From Mycolicibacter sinensis (GTDB lineage: Bacteria; Actinomycetota; Actinomycetes; Mycobacteriales; Mycobacteriaceae), in contig NZ_LZJK01000152.1 in NCBI RefSeq assembly GCF_001667945.1, forward strand, positions 1 to 37,686: a stretch of 37,686 nucleotides of DNA, read 5' to 3'. This document shows positions 15,293 through 23,863 of the stretch, piece by piece. A program made the position numbers and the translations under genes. The stretch's first letter is position 1; the number at the start of each line of letters is the position of its first letter. The notes under the pieces are model-generated. The model searched no databases and was not told where the DNA came from. It saw nothing but the letters and a program-made list of their open reading frames with translations.

Positions 15293-16291
15293 ATGCCGCA
15301 GCGACGGCGAACGACCCAGACAGGCGGTATTGCGGTGATGGCCGCTGCCGGCCGGGCGAGCGGGCCCGTCATCGCCCTGATCGTGCTGCTGCTGGTCGCC
15401 GGCGCGGCGACGCGCGGGTATCTGCCCGGCCGCGAACATGTCGCGCACCGGCCGGCCGCATCGAGCCCGCTGGGATCGATCATTCTCGCGGGCCTGCTGG
15501 CGGTGTCCGTCGGCGCTATCGTGGTCGCCGTCGTCCAGCGGGCCCGCCACCAGCGCGCGGTCGCCGGCAGCATGGGGAAACTCTCCCCAACCGCCGGAGC
15601 TCACCGTGGCAGGCCGGCGTGGCGGGTGCTGCTCATCGGATTGGCCGCCGTGACGGTATGGCTGCTGGCGGTAATGATCCTGGCGAAGCTGGGTGGGGCG
15701 CACCGGTTCGCAGTCCCAGCCGGGTTCTTCGGGGCACGCGGTGAGGTGCCCGCAGCACCGACCGCGCCGCAAGCGCCGATCCCGGCGCCACCGCACCGGC
15801 TCCCCGGCGGCTCCCCAAGCGATCTCGCCAGTGATCTGCTGGTGGCCGCCGCGGCCCTGCTGCTGATCGCCGCCGGCGTCTTCGTCGCACGCTTCCGTCG
15901 TGCCGGGCCGCCAGCGCCGGCGACCGGGGCGGCGACGCCCGCGGTCGCAGCACCCACCGCGAGCGAAACTCTCGCGCGGGCAGCCGAACTCGGCTTGACC
16001 CGGATCGCCGACCGAAGCCGCGAGCCGCGGGAGGCGATCATCGCCTGCTACGCGGTCATGGAGCGCCACCTCGCCGATGTTCCCGATGCCGCACCGCGCG
16101 AGTTCGACACTCCCACCGAGGTGCTGGCACGGGCTGTCGAACACCACGCGGTGCCGGCCGAAAACGCATCCCGGCTGGTGGAGCTGTTCACCGAGGCGCG
16201 TTTCAGCCCGCACCTGATGACTGAGCGGCACCGCGCCGACGCGGTCGCCATCCTGCGGCTGGTGCTCGACGAGTTGCGGGCCCCGACGTGA
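15293..16291 (+). CDS. DUF4129-domain membrane protein, first gene of moxR3-type cluster
   Basis: About 332 residues with four hydrophobic segments at roughly 24-40, 61-81, 111-131 and 181-201, Pro/Ala-rich linkers, and a C-terminal cytosolic DUF4129 helical domain (about 230-325; REAIIACYAVMERHL, TPTEVLARA). DUF4129 proteins accompany MoxR ATPases and DUF58 proteins and often carry transglutaminase-like modules; none is present here. It probably corresponds to Rv3166c. The start is uncertain: GTG 15272 and ATG 15338 are alternatives. Its stop overlaps the next start (GTGA). Confidence 0.87.
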   Translation: MPQRRRTTQTGGIAVMAAAGRASGPVIALIVLLLVAGAATRGYLPGREHVAHRPAASSPLGSIILAGLLAVSVGAIVVAVVQRARHQRAVAGSMGKLSPTAGAHRGRPAWRVLLIGLAAVTVWLLAVMILAKLGGAHRFAVPAGFFGARGEVPAAPTAPQAPIPAPPHRLPGGSPSDLASDLLVAAAALLLIAAGVFVARFRRAGPPAPATGAATPAVAAPTASETLARAAELGLTRIADRSREPREAIIACYAVMERHLADVPDAAPREFDTPTEVLARAVEHHAVPAENASRLVELFTEARFSPHLMTERHRADAVAILRLVLDELRAPT

Positions 16292-16767
16292 AAACGCTTG
16301 CACTGCAAGGCATGCTGCTGGTCGTAGCGGTGCAGCTAGCGGTGCTGATGGCCCACCGCCCGCAGCTGCTGCTGTGGGCGGCCGGTATCGCCGTTGCGCT
16401 GCCTCTGGTCGGCATCCGGCGGCTGCTGACTCCCACCGGACCGCCCGAGGCGGCGCTCACCGACGAGCCGGGAGAGTCCTTGCGGCGCTGGCTGAGGGGC
16501 ACCGAGGCCAGAATCCGCTGGGCGGAGTCGACCCGAGCGGATTGGGACCGGCGCTGGCGGCCGATCCTGGCCCGTCGGTTCGAGGTCTCCAGCGGCCAGC
16601 GGCGGGCGAAGAACCCCGCGGAGTTCAACGCCACCGGCGTGATGCTGTTCAGCGATGCACTGTGGGCCTGGGTGGATCCCGGCAACGTCGCGCCCGCCGG
16701 AGACCACGGGCCCGGCCCGGGACGCGCTGTGCTGGAAGAGATCCTGTACCGGCTGGAACAGCGATGA
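16288..16767 (+). CDS. Small membrane-anchored protein of moxR3-type cluster
   Basis: A 159-residue protein with two N-terminal hydrophobic helices (about 5-22 and 27-43) and a basic, tryptophan-rich cytosolic domain (RRWLRG, DWDRRWRP). I recognise no named domain. The size and place match Rv3165c in M. tuberculosis. GTG 16288 overlaps the previous stop by four bases and its own stop overlaps the moxR start (ATGA), so it is translated as part of the cluster. An accessory role for the MoxR/DUF58 pair at the membrane is the natural inference. Confidence 0.85.
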   Translation: MKTLALQGMLLVVAVQLAVLMAHRPQLLLWAAGIAVALPLVGIRRLLTPTGPPEAALTDEPGESLRRWLRGTEARIRWAESTRADWDRRWRPILARRFEVSSGQRRAKNPAEFNATGVMLFSDALWAWVDPGNVAPAGDHGPGPGRAVLEEILYRLEQR

Positions 16768-17768
16768 GCGCGGGGCTGTCCGGCACGGCGGCGGTCACCG
16801 CCGAGCGCTGCACCGCGGTGCTCGACGAGATCGAGCAGGCGGTGGTGGGCAAGCGGGCCGCGCTCACACTCATTCTGACCACCGTGCTCGCCGGTGGCCA
16901 TGTGCTCATCGAAGATCTTCCGGGCCTGGGCAAGACGTTGATCGCACGGTCGTTCGCGGCCGCGCTCGGCCTCGACTTCACCCGGGTGCAGTTCACCCCG
17001 GATCTGCTGCCGGCAGACCTGCTCGGCACCACCATCTACGACATGGCCTCGGGGCATTTCGAGTTCCGGCGGGGGCCGATCTTCACCAATCTGGTGCTGG
17101 CCGACGAGATCAACCGGACCCCGCCCAAGACGCAGGCGGCCTTGCTGGAGGCGATGGCCGAGGGGCAGGTCAGCATCGATGGCCACACCCATCGGCTGCC
17201 GGAGCCGTTCATCGTGCTGGCCACCGACAACCCGATCGAGTATGAGGGCACCTACCCGCTGCCGGAGGCGCAGTTGGACCGCTTCGCGATCAGGCTGCGC
17301 CTGGGCTACCTGTCGGAACACGGCGAGACGGCCATGCTGCGCCGGCGACTCGACCGGGGCGCCGCGGTGCCGACGGTGCGCCAGGTGATCGACGCCGACG
17401 ACGTGGTGGCGATGCGCGAATCGGTGGAGCAGGTCAGCGTGCACGATGACGTACTGCGCTACGTGGTGTCGCTGGCGAACGGGACCCGCCACCATCCGCA
17501 GGTGGCCGTCGGCGCCAGTCCACGATCGGAACTCGACCTGATCCAGCTCGCCCGGGCGCGCGCGCTGCTGCTCGGCCGCGACTATGTGATCCCCGAGGAC
17601 GTCAAGGCGCTGGCCACCTCGGCGGTGGCGCACCGGATCACGTTGCGACCCGAGATGTGGGTGCGGCGGATCCAGGGCTCGGATGTGGTGGAAGAGCTCC
17701 TACGGCGCCTACCGGTGCCCCGGACCCCCGCCCCGCCCGGCCCGGCACCGGGCATGACACCGCCATGA
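16764..17768 (+). CDS. moxR3: MoxR-family AAA+ ATPase
   Basis: A 334-residue AAA+ ATPase of the MoxR/RavA clade. Walker A is DLPGLGKT at 51-58 and Walker B is LVLADEIN at 110-117. The sensor 1 region (LATDNPIEYEGTYPLPEAQLDRF) and the C-terminal lid are present. The usual GVPG of Walker A is DLPG here. MoxR ATPases act as chaperones or maturation factors for metal- or VWA-type partner proteins. The flanking genes (DUF4129, DUF58, two membrane proteins) match the Rv3162c-Rv3166c set, so I assign moxR3. It overlaps the genes on both sides by ATGA. The last 25 residues are a Pro-rich tail. Confidence 0.94.
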   Translation: MSAGLSGTAAVTAERCTAVLDEIEQAVVGKRAALTLILTTVLAGGHVLIEDLPGLGKTLIARSFAAALGLDFTRVQFTPDLLPADLLGTTIYDMASGHFEFRRGPIFTNLVLADEINRTPPKTQAALLEAMAEGQVSIDGHTHRLPEPFIVLATDNPIEYEGTYPLPEAQLDRFAIRLRLGYLSEHGETAMLRRRLDRGAAVPTVRQVIDADDVVAMRESVEQVSVHDDVLRYVVSLANGTRHHPQVAVGASPRSELDLIQLARARALLLGRDYVIPEDVKALATSAVAHRITLRPEMWVRRIQGSDVVEELLRRLPVPRTPAPPGPAPGMTPP

Positions 17769-19042
17769 CGCAGCACCCGCACTCCGGCGAGGTCTCCGAA
17801 GTCGACCTCGAATTGCACTGGCGGGCCTCGCCGTTGGCGCGAGCGTTGGCCAGCAGTGCGGCGCTGGCCCTGGCGGTGGCGGCGGGCGGGCCGCGCTGGC
17901 AGTTGGTCGCCTTCGCCGCTCCGCTGCTCGGCGTGCTGTGCGCACTGGGCTGGCAGTCCCCGGTACCGGTTTTCCGGCTGCAGGCGAACCCCGCGGCGCA
18001 GCGCTGCTTCGAATCCGAGCCGGTCGAGTTGACGGTCGCGGTCGCGGCATTGGCGGGTGAGGCGGCCGCGGTGACCCTGGAGGTGGCCGCGCACCCGGCG
18101 ATGGATCTCGCGGGAGATGGCGATGCGTCCGGGCGCCGAAAGTCGGTGCGGGCCAGCGCCCAACGCTGGGGCCGTTACCCGATTCGGGCCACCGTCACCG
18201 CCCTGGGGAGGGGCGGGCTGCTGGCCGGGACAGGCACCGTCGACGTCGCCGAGGTCACGGTGTTCCCCCCGGCGCCCCCACAGCCCACGCCGATCCCGCA
18301 CAGCGAGCTGCTCGACCGGGTCGGCACCCACCTGACCCGGCACCCGGGCCGCGGCGTGGAGTACGCCGACATCCGCGCCTACATCCCCGGCGACCCGTTG
18401 CGCTCGGTGAACTGGCCGGTCAGTGCGCGACGCGGCAGCCTGCACGTGACCGAGCGGCTGACCGATCGCGCCGCCGACGTGGTGGTGCTCATCGACGCCT
18501 ACCCGCAGCCGCGCGGCCCCGCGACGGCCGCGACCGAACGGTCGGTGCTGGGCGCGGCGCAAGTCGTGCAGACCGCGTTGCGCAACGGTGACCGCGCCGG
18601 GGTCGTCACGCTCGGTGGTCGGCACCCGCGCTGGGTCGGGGCCGATATCGGGCAGCGGCAGTTCTATCGCATCGTCGATGCGGTCCTGGGGGCCGGCGAC
18701 GGCTTCGAGACCACCACCGGAACGCTCGCACCGCGGGCCGCGGTGCCGCCCGGCGCGCTGATCATCGCGTTCTCCACCCTGTTGGACACCGAGTTCGCGC
18801 TCGCCCTGACCGACTTGCGCAAGCGCGGGCACGTCGTATTGGCGGTCGACGTGCTGGCCGGTCCGCCGTTCGTGGAGGAACCCGATCCGCTGGTGGCGCG
18901 AATCTGGACCCTGGAGCGCACCGCGATGTACCGGGACATGGCCACCGTCGGCGTCGATGTCGCATCGTGGCCGCAGCAGCAGCCGCTGGAGCAGGCCATG
19001 CACCTGGCGACGCAGCGCCATCGCCCGACGGCGGTGCGGTGA
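17765..19042 (+). CDS. DUF58-domain protein (VWA-like), MoxR partner
   Basis: A 425-residue protein. Two hydrophobic segments at about 24-62 anchor it, a beta-rich region follows, and the DUF58 signature (GVEYADIRAYIPGDPLRSVNWPVSARRG, split here by ordinary spacing) lies near residue 197-223. The rest is VWA-like, with a DVVVLIDAYP strand that keeps a single Asp of a metal site. DUF58 proteins are the usual partners of MoxR ATPases and are linked to cell-envelope assembly or stress. ATG 17765 overlaps the moxR stop; its own stop overlaps the next start (TGATG). Confidence 0.92.
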   Translation: MTQHPHSGEVSEVDLELHWRASPLARALASSAALALAVAAGGPRWQLVAFAAPLLGVLCALGWQSPVPVFRLQANPAAQRCFESEPVELTVAVAALAGEAAAVTLEVAAHPAMDLAGDGDASGRRKSVRASAQRWGRYPIRATVTALGRGGLLAGTGTVDVAEVTVFPPAPPQPTPIPHSELLDRVGTHLTRHPGRGVEYADIRAYIPGDPLRSVNWPVSARRGSLHVTERLTDRAADVVVLIDAYPQPRGPATAATERSVLGAAQVVQTALRNGDRAGVVTLGGRHPRWVGADIGQRQFYRIVDAVLGAGDGFETTTGTLAPRAAVPPGALIIAFSTLLDTEFALALTDLRKRGHVVLAVDVLAGPPFVEEPDPLVARIWTLERTAMYRDMATVGVDVASWPQQQPLEQAMHLATQRHRPTAVR

Positions 19043-19488
19043 TGCAGCGTTCCGCCGCCGACCGCAGCCTGGCGCTGGTCATGTCTGCCGCATGCGGCCT
19101 GGCGATGGCCGCAGCCGCCGGCGCCGGGTCGTCCGGGATTGCCGCGGCCGGGGCGCTGCTTACGGCCGGCGCGGTGCTGGCCGGGCTGTGGTGGCGGCCC
19201 GCGGCGACAGCGGCCGTGCTGCTCACCGTCGCCGTGATCGGGTTCGCCGATCCGCCGACGGTTTCGGCGGTGGTCGCCGGCCTGGCCGCGGTGGCCCACT
19301 TGTTGTTGCGGCACGCCGCCGACGGTGCCACAACGGTGACCGCCCCGGCGCTGCTGGGCGCGACGGGATTCAGCATCGTCGGTGTGGTGGCGGCCAGCTT
19401 CCCATTGCAGCTGCCCTGGTTACCGCTGGCCGCAGCGCCGGCCGTCCTCGGCTGTTACGTGCTGGCGCTGCGGCCGTTCCTGGCCTAG
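19042..19488 (+). CDS. Small integral membrane protein of moxR3-type cluster
   Basis: A 148-residue very hydrophobic protein with about five helices and hardly any soluble part; no domain is recognisable. Size and order match Rv3162c. The ATG overlaps the DUF58 stop by one base, which couples translation. It ends the cluster and is convergent with the nitronate-monooxygenase-type gene 12 bp away. Confidence 0.85.
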   Translation: MQRSAADRSLALVMSAACGLAMAAAAGAGSSGIAAAGALLTAGAVLAGLWWRPAATAAVLLTVAVIGFADPPTVSAVVAGLAAVAHLLLRHAADGATTVTAPALLGATGFSIVGVVAASFPLQLPWLPLAAAPAVLGCYVLALRPFLA

Positions 19489-19500
19489 GGCAGCCAAGCG

Positions 19501-20631
19501 TCAGACCGAGGCGGCGGCGTTGATCTCGTCGAGTCGGCCGCTGGCTTCGAGGTATTCCTGCACCCAGCGCTGCATGACGGCGGAGGTCTTCTCCACCTTG
19601 GTGAACTGGCCGACGACCTGGCCCACCGGGTTGAACGCCACGTCGACGCTTTCGTTGGGGTACTTGTTCGTGGCCCGCACCGCCATCCCGGAGACCATGT
19701 ACTGCAGCGGCATGCCCAGCGGCTTGGGGTTCTCCGGCGCCTCCCACGCCTCGGTCCAGTCGTTGCGCAGCATCCGGGCCGGCTTTCCGGTGAACGACCG
19801 GCTGCGAACCGTGTCGCGGCTGCTGGCCTTGATGTAGGCCGCGTGCTGGGCCTCGGTGTTCGACGACTCTTCAACCATGAGCCACTGCGAACCGGTCCAG
19901 GCGCCTTGCGCGCCCAGCGCCAGGGCCGCGGCGATCTGCTGACCACTGCCGATACCACCGGCGGCCAGCACCGGTACCGGCGCCACCGCCTTGACAACCT
20001 CGGGCCACAGCACGATCGAGCCGACCTCGCCGCAGTGGCCGCCGGCCTCGCCGCCCTGCGCGATGATGATGTCCACACCGGCCGCGGCGTGCTTGCGCGC
20101 CTGCGAGGCCGAGCCGCACAGCGCGGCGACCTTGCGGCCGGCCTCGTGGATGTGCTTGATCATGTCGGCCGGGGGCGTCCCGAGCGCGTTGGCGATCATT
20201 GTCACTTTCGGGTGCTGCAGGGCCACCTCGACCTGCGGGGTGGCGGTCGCCTCGGTCCAGCCCAGCAGCTGCAGGCTGTCCTCGTCGGCGTTCTCCACCG
20301 GCACGCCGTGATCGGCCAAGAGCTTCTTGCCGAAGTCGAGGTGCTCCTGGGGCACCAGCTTGCGAAGCGATTCGGCGAGCTCCTCGGCGGACTGCCCGGA
20401 ATCCATGCCCTCGTACTTGTTGGGGATGACGATGTCGACGCCGTAGGGGTGATCGCCGATGTTCTCGTCGATCCAGTTCAGCTCGATCTCAAGCTGCTCG
20501 GGGGTGAACCCCACCGCGCCCAGCACCCCGAAACCGCCGGCCTTGCTCACCGCGACAACCACATCGCGACAGTGCGTAAAGGCAAAGATCGGGAACTCGA
20601 TACCGAGTTCGTCGCAGAGGGGAGTGTGCAT
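19501..20631 (-). CDS. Nitronate monooxygenase / 2-nitropropane dioxygenase-family flavoprotein
   Basis: A 376-residue FMN-dependent TIM-barrel enzyme. The family core is visible: an N-terminal PIF barrel strand, AGGFGVLGAVG, the IIAQGGEAGGHCG loop holding the conserved His, and the phosphate-binding VLAAGGIGSGQQIAAALALGA (given here as separate family blocks). Length fits M. tuberculosis Rv1533 (about 375 residues) rather than the shorter IpdC (Rv3553). Members oxidise nitronates or act as enoyl/dehydrogenase-like flavoproteins in catabolism. The ATG has an excellent AAGGAGT site. A KstR-type palindrome lies 33 bp upstream, which suggests a link with steroid catabolism. Confidence 0.92.
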   Translation of the reverse strand: MHTPLCDELGIEFPIFAFTHCRDVVVAVSKAGGFGVLGAVGFTPEQLEIELNWIDENIGDHPYGVDIVIPNKYEGMDSGQSAEELAESLRKLVPQEHLDFGKKLLADHGVPVENADEDSLQLLGWTEATATPQVEVALQHPKVTMIANALGTPPADMIKHIHEAGRKVAALCGSASQARKHAAAGVDIIIAQGGEAGGHCGEVGSIVLWPEVVKAVAPVPVLAAGGIGSGQQIAAALALGAQGAWTGSQWLMVEESSNTEAQHAAYIKASSRDTVRSRSFTGKPARMLRNDWTEAWEAPENPKPLGMPLQYMVSGMAVRATNKYPNESVDVAFNPVGQVVGQFTKVEKTSAVMQRWVQEYLEASGRLDEINAAASV

Positions 20632-20663
20632 GACCTAACTCCTTCAAGGGCGCCGGATTGAAG

Positions 20664-20682
20664 TGAAACGTGTTCTAATTTA
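20664..20682 (-). promoter_or_regulatory. KstR-type operator with candidate -10 box
   Basis: The 14-mer at 20664-20677 (TGAAACGTGTTCTA on the plus strand) fits every defined position of the KstR consensus TnnAACnnGTTnnA. It lies 33 bp before the start of the minus-strand flavoprotein gene. A TAAATT hexamer on the minus strand at 20677-20682 directly abuts it and could be the -10 element, placing the operator across the start of transcription, a normal arrangement for TetR-family repression. KstR is the repressor of mycobacterial cholesterol catabolism. Confidence 0.6.
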
Positions 20683-20771
20683 GTACCAGACTCGGCGTGG
20701 TGAGGCCAGTCGGCCACCAGTGGGCCTCGTGAGGGCAACACTACCGCCAATCGTGTCCCGGTTCCTGCGGC

Positions 20772-21563
20772 TCAGTGGGTGGCGAAAGCGCGCAGCACGG
20801 CCACCCCGAAACCGGCGGCACGCCGCAGCGACCGGCCGCCCGCGCGGCCGGAACCGCTGACGTGCAGCACCGGCCAGCCTTCTTCGGCTGCCAGCGCCGC
20901 CAGCCCGGGTCGCGGATTGACCGGCCGGGGCCGACCTACCAGCGACATCAGGGCGGCATCCTCGTCGCCGTCGGCGTAGAAGAAGCTCTGGGCGAGATCG
21001 ACGCCGTTGCCCGCGCAGAACCGCTGCACGGCGGCTGCCTTCTGGGGCCCCCATACCACCGGCTTGACGATGTCTCCGGTCAGGACGCCGTGCTCGTCGA
21101 GTTCGAATCGGTTGCACAGCACCTGCGCAATACCCAGGTAGCGGGCGACCGGCTCGGCGTGGATGGTCAGCGCCGAGGAGCTCAACACAACGGTGTGGCC
21201 CTGCTGCTGATGCGCCCGCACGACGTTCTGCATATGCGGGTAGACCCTGCTGGTGATGTGCTCGGCGAAGAGTCGCTCGCCGACGTCGTCGAGTTCGGCG
21301 ATGGACTCGCCGCGCAGGTAGCCCGCCGCCCGCACCAGCAGTCGCTCGAATTGCATCCGGCCCAACCGATATCGCACGGCGGCCTCGACCACGCCGAGCA
21401 CCTCGCCGGCCCGGGCCTGGCGCCGGCGGATCCGGTCACCGGCGTGTGCGGTGGCGGTGAACCCGGACACCAGCGTGCCGTCCAGATCGAAGAATGCTCC
21501 GATCCGGGCTCCCGGTTCGGTCCGGCCGATCTCGGCGATCAGATCGCGCGGTGCTGCGGTCAT
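20772..21563 (-). CDS. HAD-superfamily hydrolase, subfamily IB
   Basis: A 263-residue phosphatase of the HAD-IB group (SerB-like). Motif I is FFDLDGTL, motif II is VVLSSSALTIHAEPV with its conserved Ser, and motifs III/IV are the Lys of VKPVVWGPQK and FFYADGDEDAALM. All catalytic Asp and Lys residues are there. Mycobacterial members are often fused to or near lysophospholipid acyltransferases; none is here. ATG 21563 is chosen; a TTG at 21593 would add ten residues. It precedes the flavoprotein gene on the same strand, with a 140-bp gap carrying a separate operator, so they are probably not one operon. Substrate unknown. Confidence 0.9.
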   Translation of the reverse strand: MTAAPRDLIAEIGRTEPGARIGAFFDLDGTLVSGFTATAHAGDRIRRRQARAGEVLGVVEAAVRYRLGRMQFERLLVRAAGYLRGESIAELDDVGERLFAEHITSRVYPHMQNVVRAHQQQGHTVVLSSSALTIHAEPVARYLGIAQVLCNRFELDEHGVLTGDIVKPVVWGPQKAAAVQRFCAGNGVDLAQSFFYADGDEDAALMSLVGRPRPVNPRPGLAALAAEEGWPVLHVSGSGRAGGRSLRRAAGFGVAVLRAFATH

Positions 21564-21655
21564 CGGCGTCGATGCTACGTTCGCCACCGCCAACCGGGGC
21601 GCCCACGCGCCGCAGGGGTTGGGGCGAAACCAGCAGCTGATAGCGTGGTTGGCCT

Positions 21656-21907
21656 ATGAACGAAAAGGCCGGCTCCAGTGAGACCACCGCCACCGATGTG
21701 CGGCAAGCCCTGTCCGAGCAGGCCGCGCAGCTCGGCTGGCAGCGCACGCAGCGGGAGCGTGTCGACGTCTACCGCCGCGGGCTCGCCCACGTTCACGCGA
21801 TATGGCGCGACAGCGGCACCGTCAACGGCGGGGCGCACTATGACGACTCCGTCCTGCTGACCTACACCACGGAACTGGCGAAGATCCAGAGCTGGCTGGC
21901 CCGCTAA
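21656..21907 (+). CDS. Small conserved mycobacterial protein
   Basis: An 83-residue acidic/basic protein with no signal peptide or membrane helix. A central amphipathic helix (RQALSEQAAQLGWQRTQRER) and a C-terminal YTTELAKIQSWLAR helix suggest a small helical protein. No domain recognised. It is divergent from the HAD gene with only 92 bp between starts. A TAGCGT hexamer at 21639-21644 lies about 11 bp before the ATG, and there is no ribosome site, so a leaderless transcript is possible. Codon use looks genuine. Confidence 0.72.
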   Translation: MNEKAGSSETTATDVRQALSEQAAQLGWQRTQRERVDVYRRGLAHVHAIWRDSGTVNGGAHYDDSVLLTYTTELAKIQSWLAR

Positions 21908-22036
21908 CGGCGCGATAACCGCGGCGGCTCCGGTTCGCAACGGTTGGATAACCGCCCCTCGTGTCACACGGGCAACAGTTTTCACACGGCTAACTTCGGT
22001 CCCGACCTTGTTGGTATTCGGGATGGGGAAGAAGCC

Positions 22037-22516
22037 ATGTCACGTATCCGTAATTGCCTCACCGTCGCGGCCGGCGCCGCCGCGGGATTGTTCCTGGCCG
22101 CGCTCGCGTCCAGCGCCACCGCCAACGCGGACACGGTGCCGCTCAACCCGGGGCTGCCCGGGGTCGTCGAGCAGGTGGTCGCATCCTCGGCCACCATTCC
22201 GCAGCAGTTGCTGCAGACCACCACGTCGGCGCTGAGTGGAACCTCGGTGGCGCCGGCAGCGTCCCCGGCACAGGCGCCGATCGCCACCGCCACCTTCAAC
22301 GTTCCGCCGGCCGCGGGCGCCCCGGCGCCGGGCACCCAGGCCGCCGGCCTGCCCGGACTGTCCGGGTTCCCGGCCAACCTGACGTCGGTGCTGCCGTTCC
22401 CGTTGCCGAACTTCGGGCCTTCGACGCCAACCCCGACAGCGGTGGTTCCGGCTGCGTTCGCGCCGTCGGCGCCGGTGACACCGATGGAGGTCATGCTGAT
22501 TCCCGGCTTGCCCTGA
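22037..22516 (+). CDS. Secreted Ala/Pro-rich protein
   Basis: A 159-residue protein with a clear signal peptide (hydrophobic core 8-25, likely cleavage at SATANA-DT near residue 32). The mature chain is low-complexity, rich in Ala, Pro, Thr and Val, without cysteines or recognisable domains. This composition is typical of mycobacterial wall-associated proteins. ATG 22037 follows GGGGAAGAAG and gives the signal peptide; an in-frame extension upstream to 21944 lacks these features. cinA starts 24 bp after its stop. Function unknown. Confidence 0.8.
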   Translation: MSRIRNCLTVAAGAAAGLFLAALASSATANADTVPLNPGLPGVVEQVVASSATIPQQLLQTTTSALSGTSVAPAASPAQAPIATATFNVPPAAGAPAPGTQAAGLPGLSGFPANLTSVLPFPLPNFGPSTPTPTAVVPAAFAPSAPVTPMEVMLIPGLP

Positions 22517-22540
22517 CGGTGAGGCCGTAACCTCGGACCG

Positions 22541-23815
22541 GTGAGCGCACGCGCAGGAATCGTGGTCACCGGTACCGAGGTACTCACCGGACGGATCGCC
22601 GATCGCAATGGACCGTGGCTGGCCGACCGCCTCCTGGAACTGGGAGTGGAGTTGGCGCACATCACGATCTGCGGTGACCGGCCCCGCGACATCGAGGCCC
22701 AGCTGCGGTTTCTGGCCGGCGAGGGTGTCGATCTGATCATCACCAGCGGCGGTCTGGGACCGACGGCTGATGACCTGACGGTCGACACCGTGGCCCGGTT
22801 CTGCGGGCGCGATGTCGTGCTCGACAGCGCTCTGGAAGCCCGGATCGCCGAGATCATCAAACCGATGATGGCGCGCTTCACCGGACCGGGCGCCCCGGAC
22901 TTCGCGACGGTCCGGGCGGCCAACCGCAAGCAGGCGATGGTGCCGGCCGGCGCAACCGTCCTGGATCCGGTCGGTACCGCCCCCGGCGTGGTGGTGCCCG
23001 GCGCTCCGACGGTGGTGGTGCTGCCGGGGCCGCCCCGCGAGTTGCAACCCATGTGGCACAAGGCGATTGCCACCGCCGAGGTGCAGCACGCGATCGCCGG
23101 CCGTACCCGCTACGAACAGCGGACCGTGCGGATGTTCGGCCTGCCCGAGTCCGGCCTGGCCGACACCCTGCGGCACGCCCAGGAGGCCATCGCCGACTTC
23201 GTGCGGCTGGAGATCACCACCTGCCTGCGCCGCGGCGAACTCGAGATCGTCACCCGATATGAGCCCGACGCCGCCGCGGCCTACGGCCAATTGCTCACGC
23301 TGCTGCGCGAGCGGCACCCCCGGGCGATCTTCTCCGAAGACGGTTCGCGGATCGACGATCTGGTGGCAGCGCGGTTGGCCGGCCGGTGGATCGCCACCGC
23401 GGAATCCTGCACCGCCGGGCTGCTGGCCGGGCGCCTGGCCGACCCGCCCGGGGCGTCGGCGTACCTTGCCGGCGGGGTGGTGTCCTACTCCAACGACGCC
23501 AAGGTGGATCTGCTCGGCGTGGACGCGGCGCTGATCGCCGAGCACGGCGCGGTCTCCGAGCCGGTGGCCGAGGCGATGGCCGCCGGCGCGCTGCGCCGCT
23601 TCGGCGCCGATACGGCGGTGGCGATCACGGGCATCGCCGGGCCGGGCGGCGGTACACCGGACAAGCCGGTGGGCACGGTGTGCTTCTGTGTAGCGCTCGG
23701 TGACGGCCGGGTACTCACCCGGACCACCCGGCTGCCGGGGGAGCGGGCCGACGTCCGGGAACGGTCGACGACGGTGGCCATGCACCTGCTGTACCGCGCA
23801 CTGTCAACACCGTGA
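22541..23815 (+). CDS. cinA: CinA-like protein (competence/damage-inducible; NMN deamidase-type)
   Basis: A 424-residue two-domain protein. Residues 1-170 form the MoaB/MoCF-like domain (GTEVLTGRIADRNGPWLA, TSGGLGPTADDLT), associated with ADP-ribose pyrophosphatase activity. Residues 255-420 form the CinA C-terminal domain with the ATAESCTAGLLAGRLA motif that carries the Ser of nicotinamide-nucleotide amidase, and GIAGPGGGTPDKPVGTV. The likely role is nucleotide housekeeping in NAD recycling; a competence role is not established in mycobacteria. GTG start; no strong ribosome site. M. tuberculosis Rv1901 is the equivalent. Confidence 0.95.
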   Translation: MSARAGIVVTGTEVLTGRIADRNGPWLADRLLELGVELAHITICGDRPRDIEAQLRFLAGEGVDLIITSGGLGPTADDLTVDTVARFCGRDVVLDSALEARIAEIIKPMMARFTGPGAPDFATVRAANRKQAMVPAGATVLDPVGTAPGVVVPGAPTVVVLPGPPRELQPMWHKAIATAEVQHAIAGRTRYEQRTVRMFGLPESGLADTLRHAQEAIADFVRLEITTCLRRGELEIVTRYEPDAAAAYGQLLTLLRERHPRAIFSEDGSRIDDLVAARLAGRWIATAESCTAGLLAGRLADPPGASAYLAGGVVSYSNDAKVDLLGVDAALIAEHGAVSEPVAEAMAAGALRRFGADTAVAITGIAGPGGGTPDKPVGTVCFCVALGDGRVLTRTTRLPGERADVRERSTTVAMHLLYRALSTP

Positions 23816-23863
23816 TTCCGACCGCAACCGGTGGTATGAACGTCTCACCGAGGAGTTGCGGTC

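Noticed and set aside
17582..19021. Open frame of 479 codons opposite the moxR/DUF58 region
   Set aside because: Arg/Gly/His-rich shadow with no recognisable domain; the plus-strand genes are coupled and intact.
22040..23785. Open frame of 581 codons opposite cinA and the secreted protein
   Set aside because: Antisense shadow with Arg/His-rich low complexity; no start signals.
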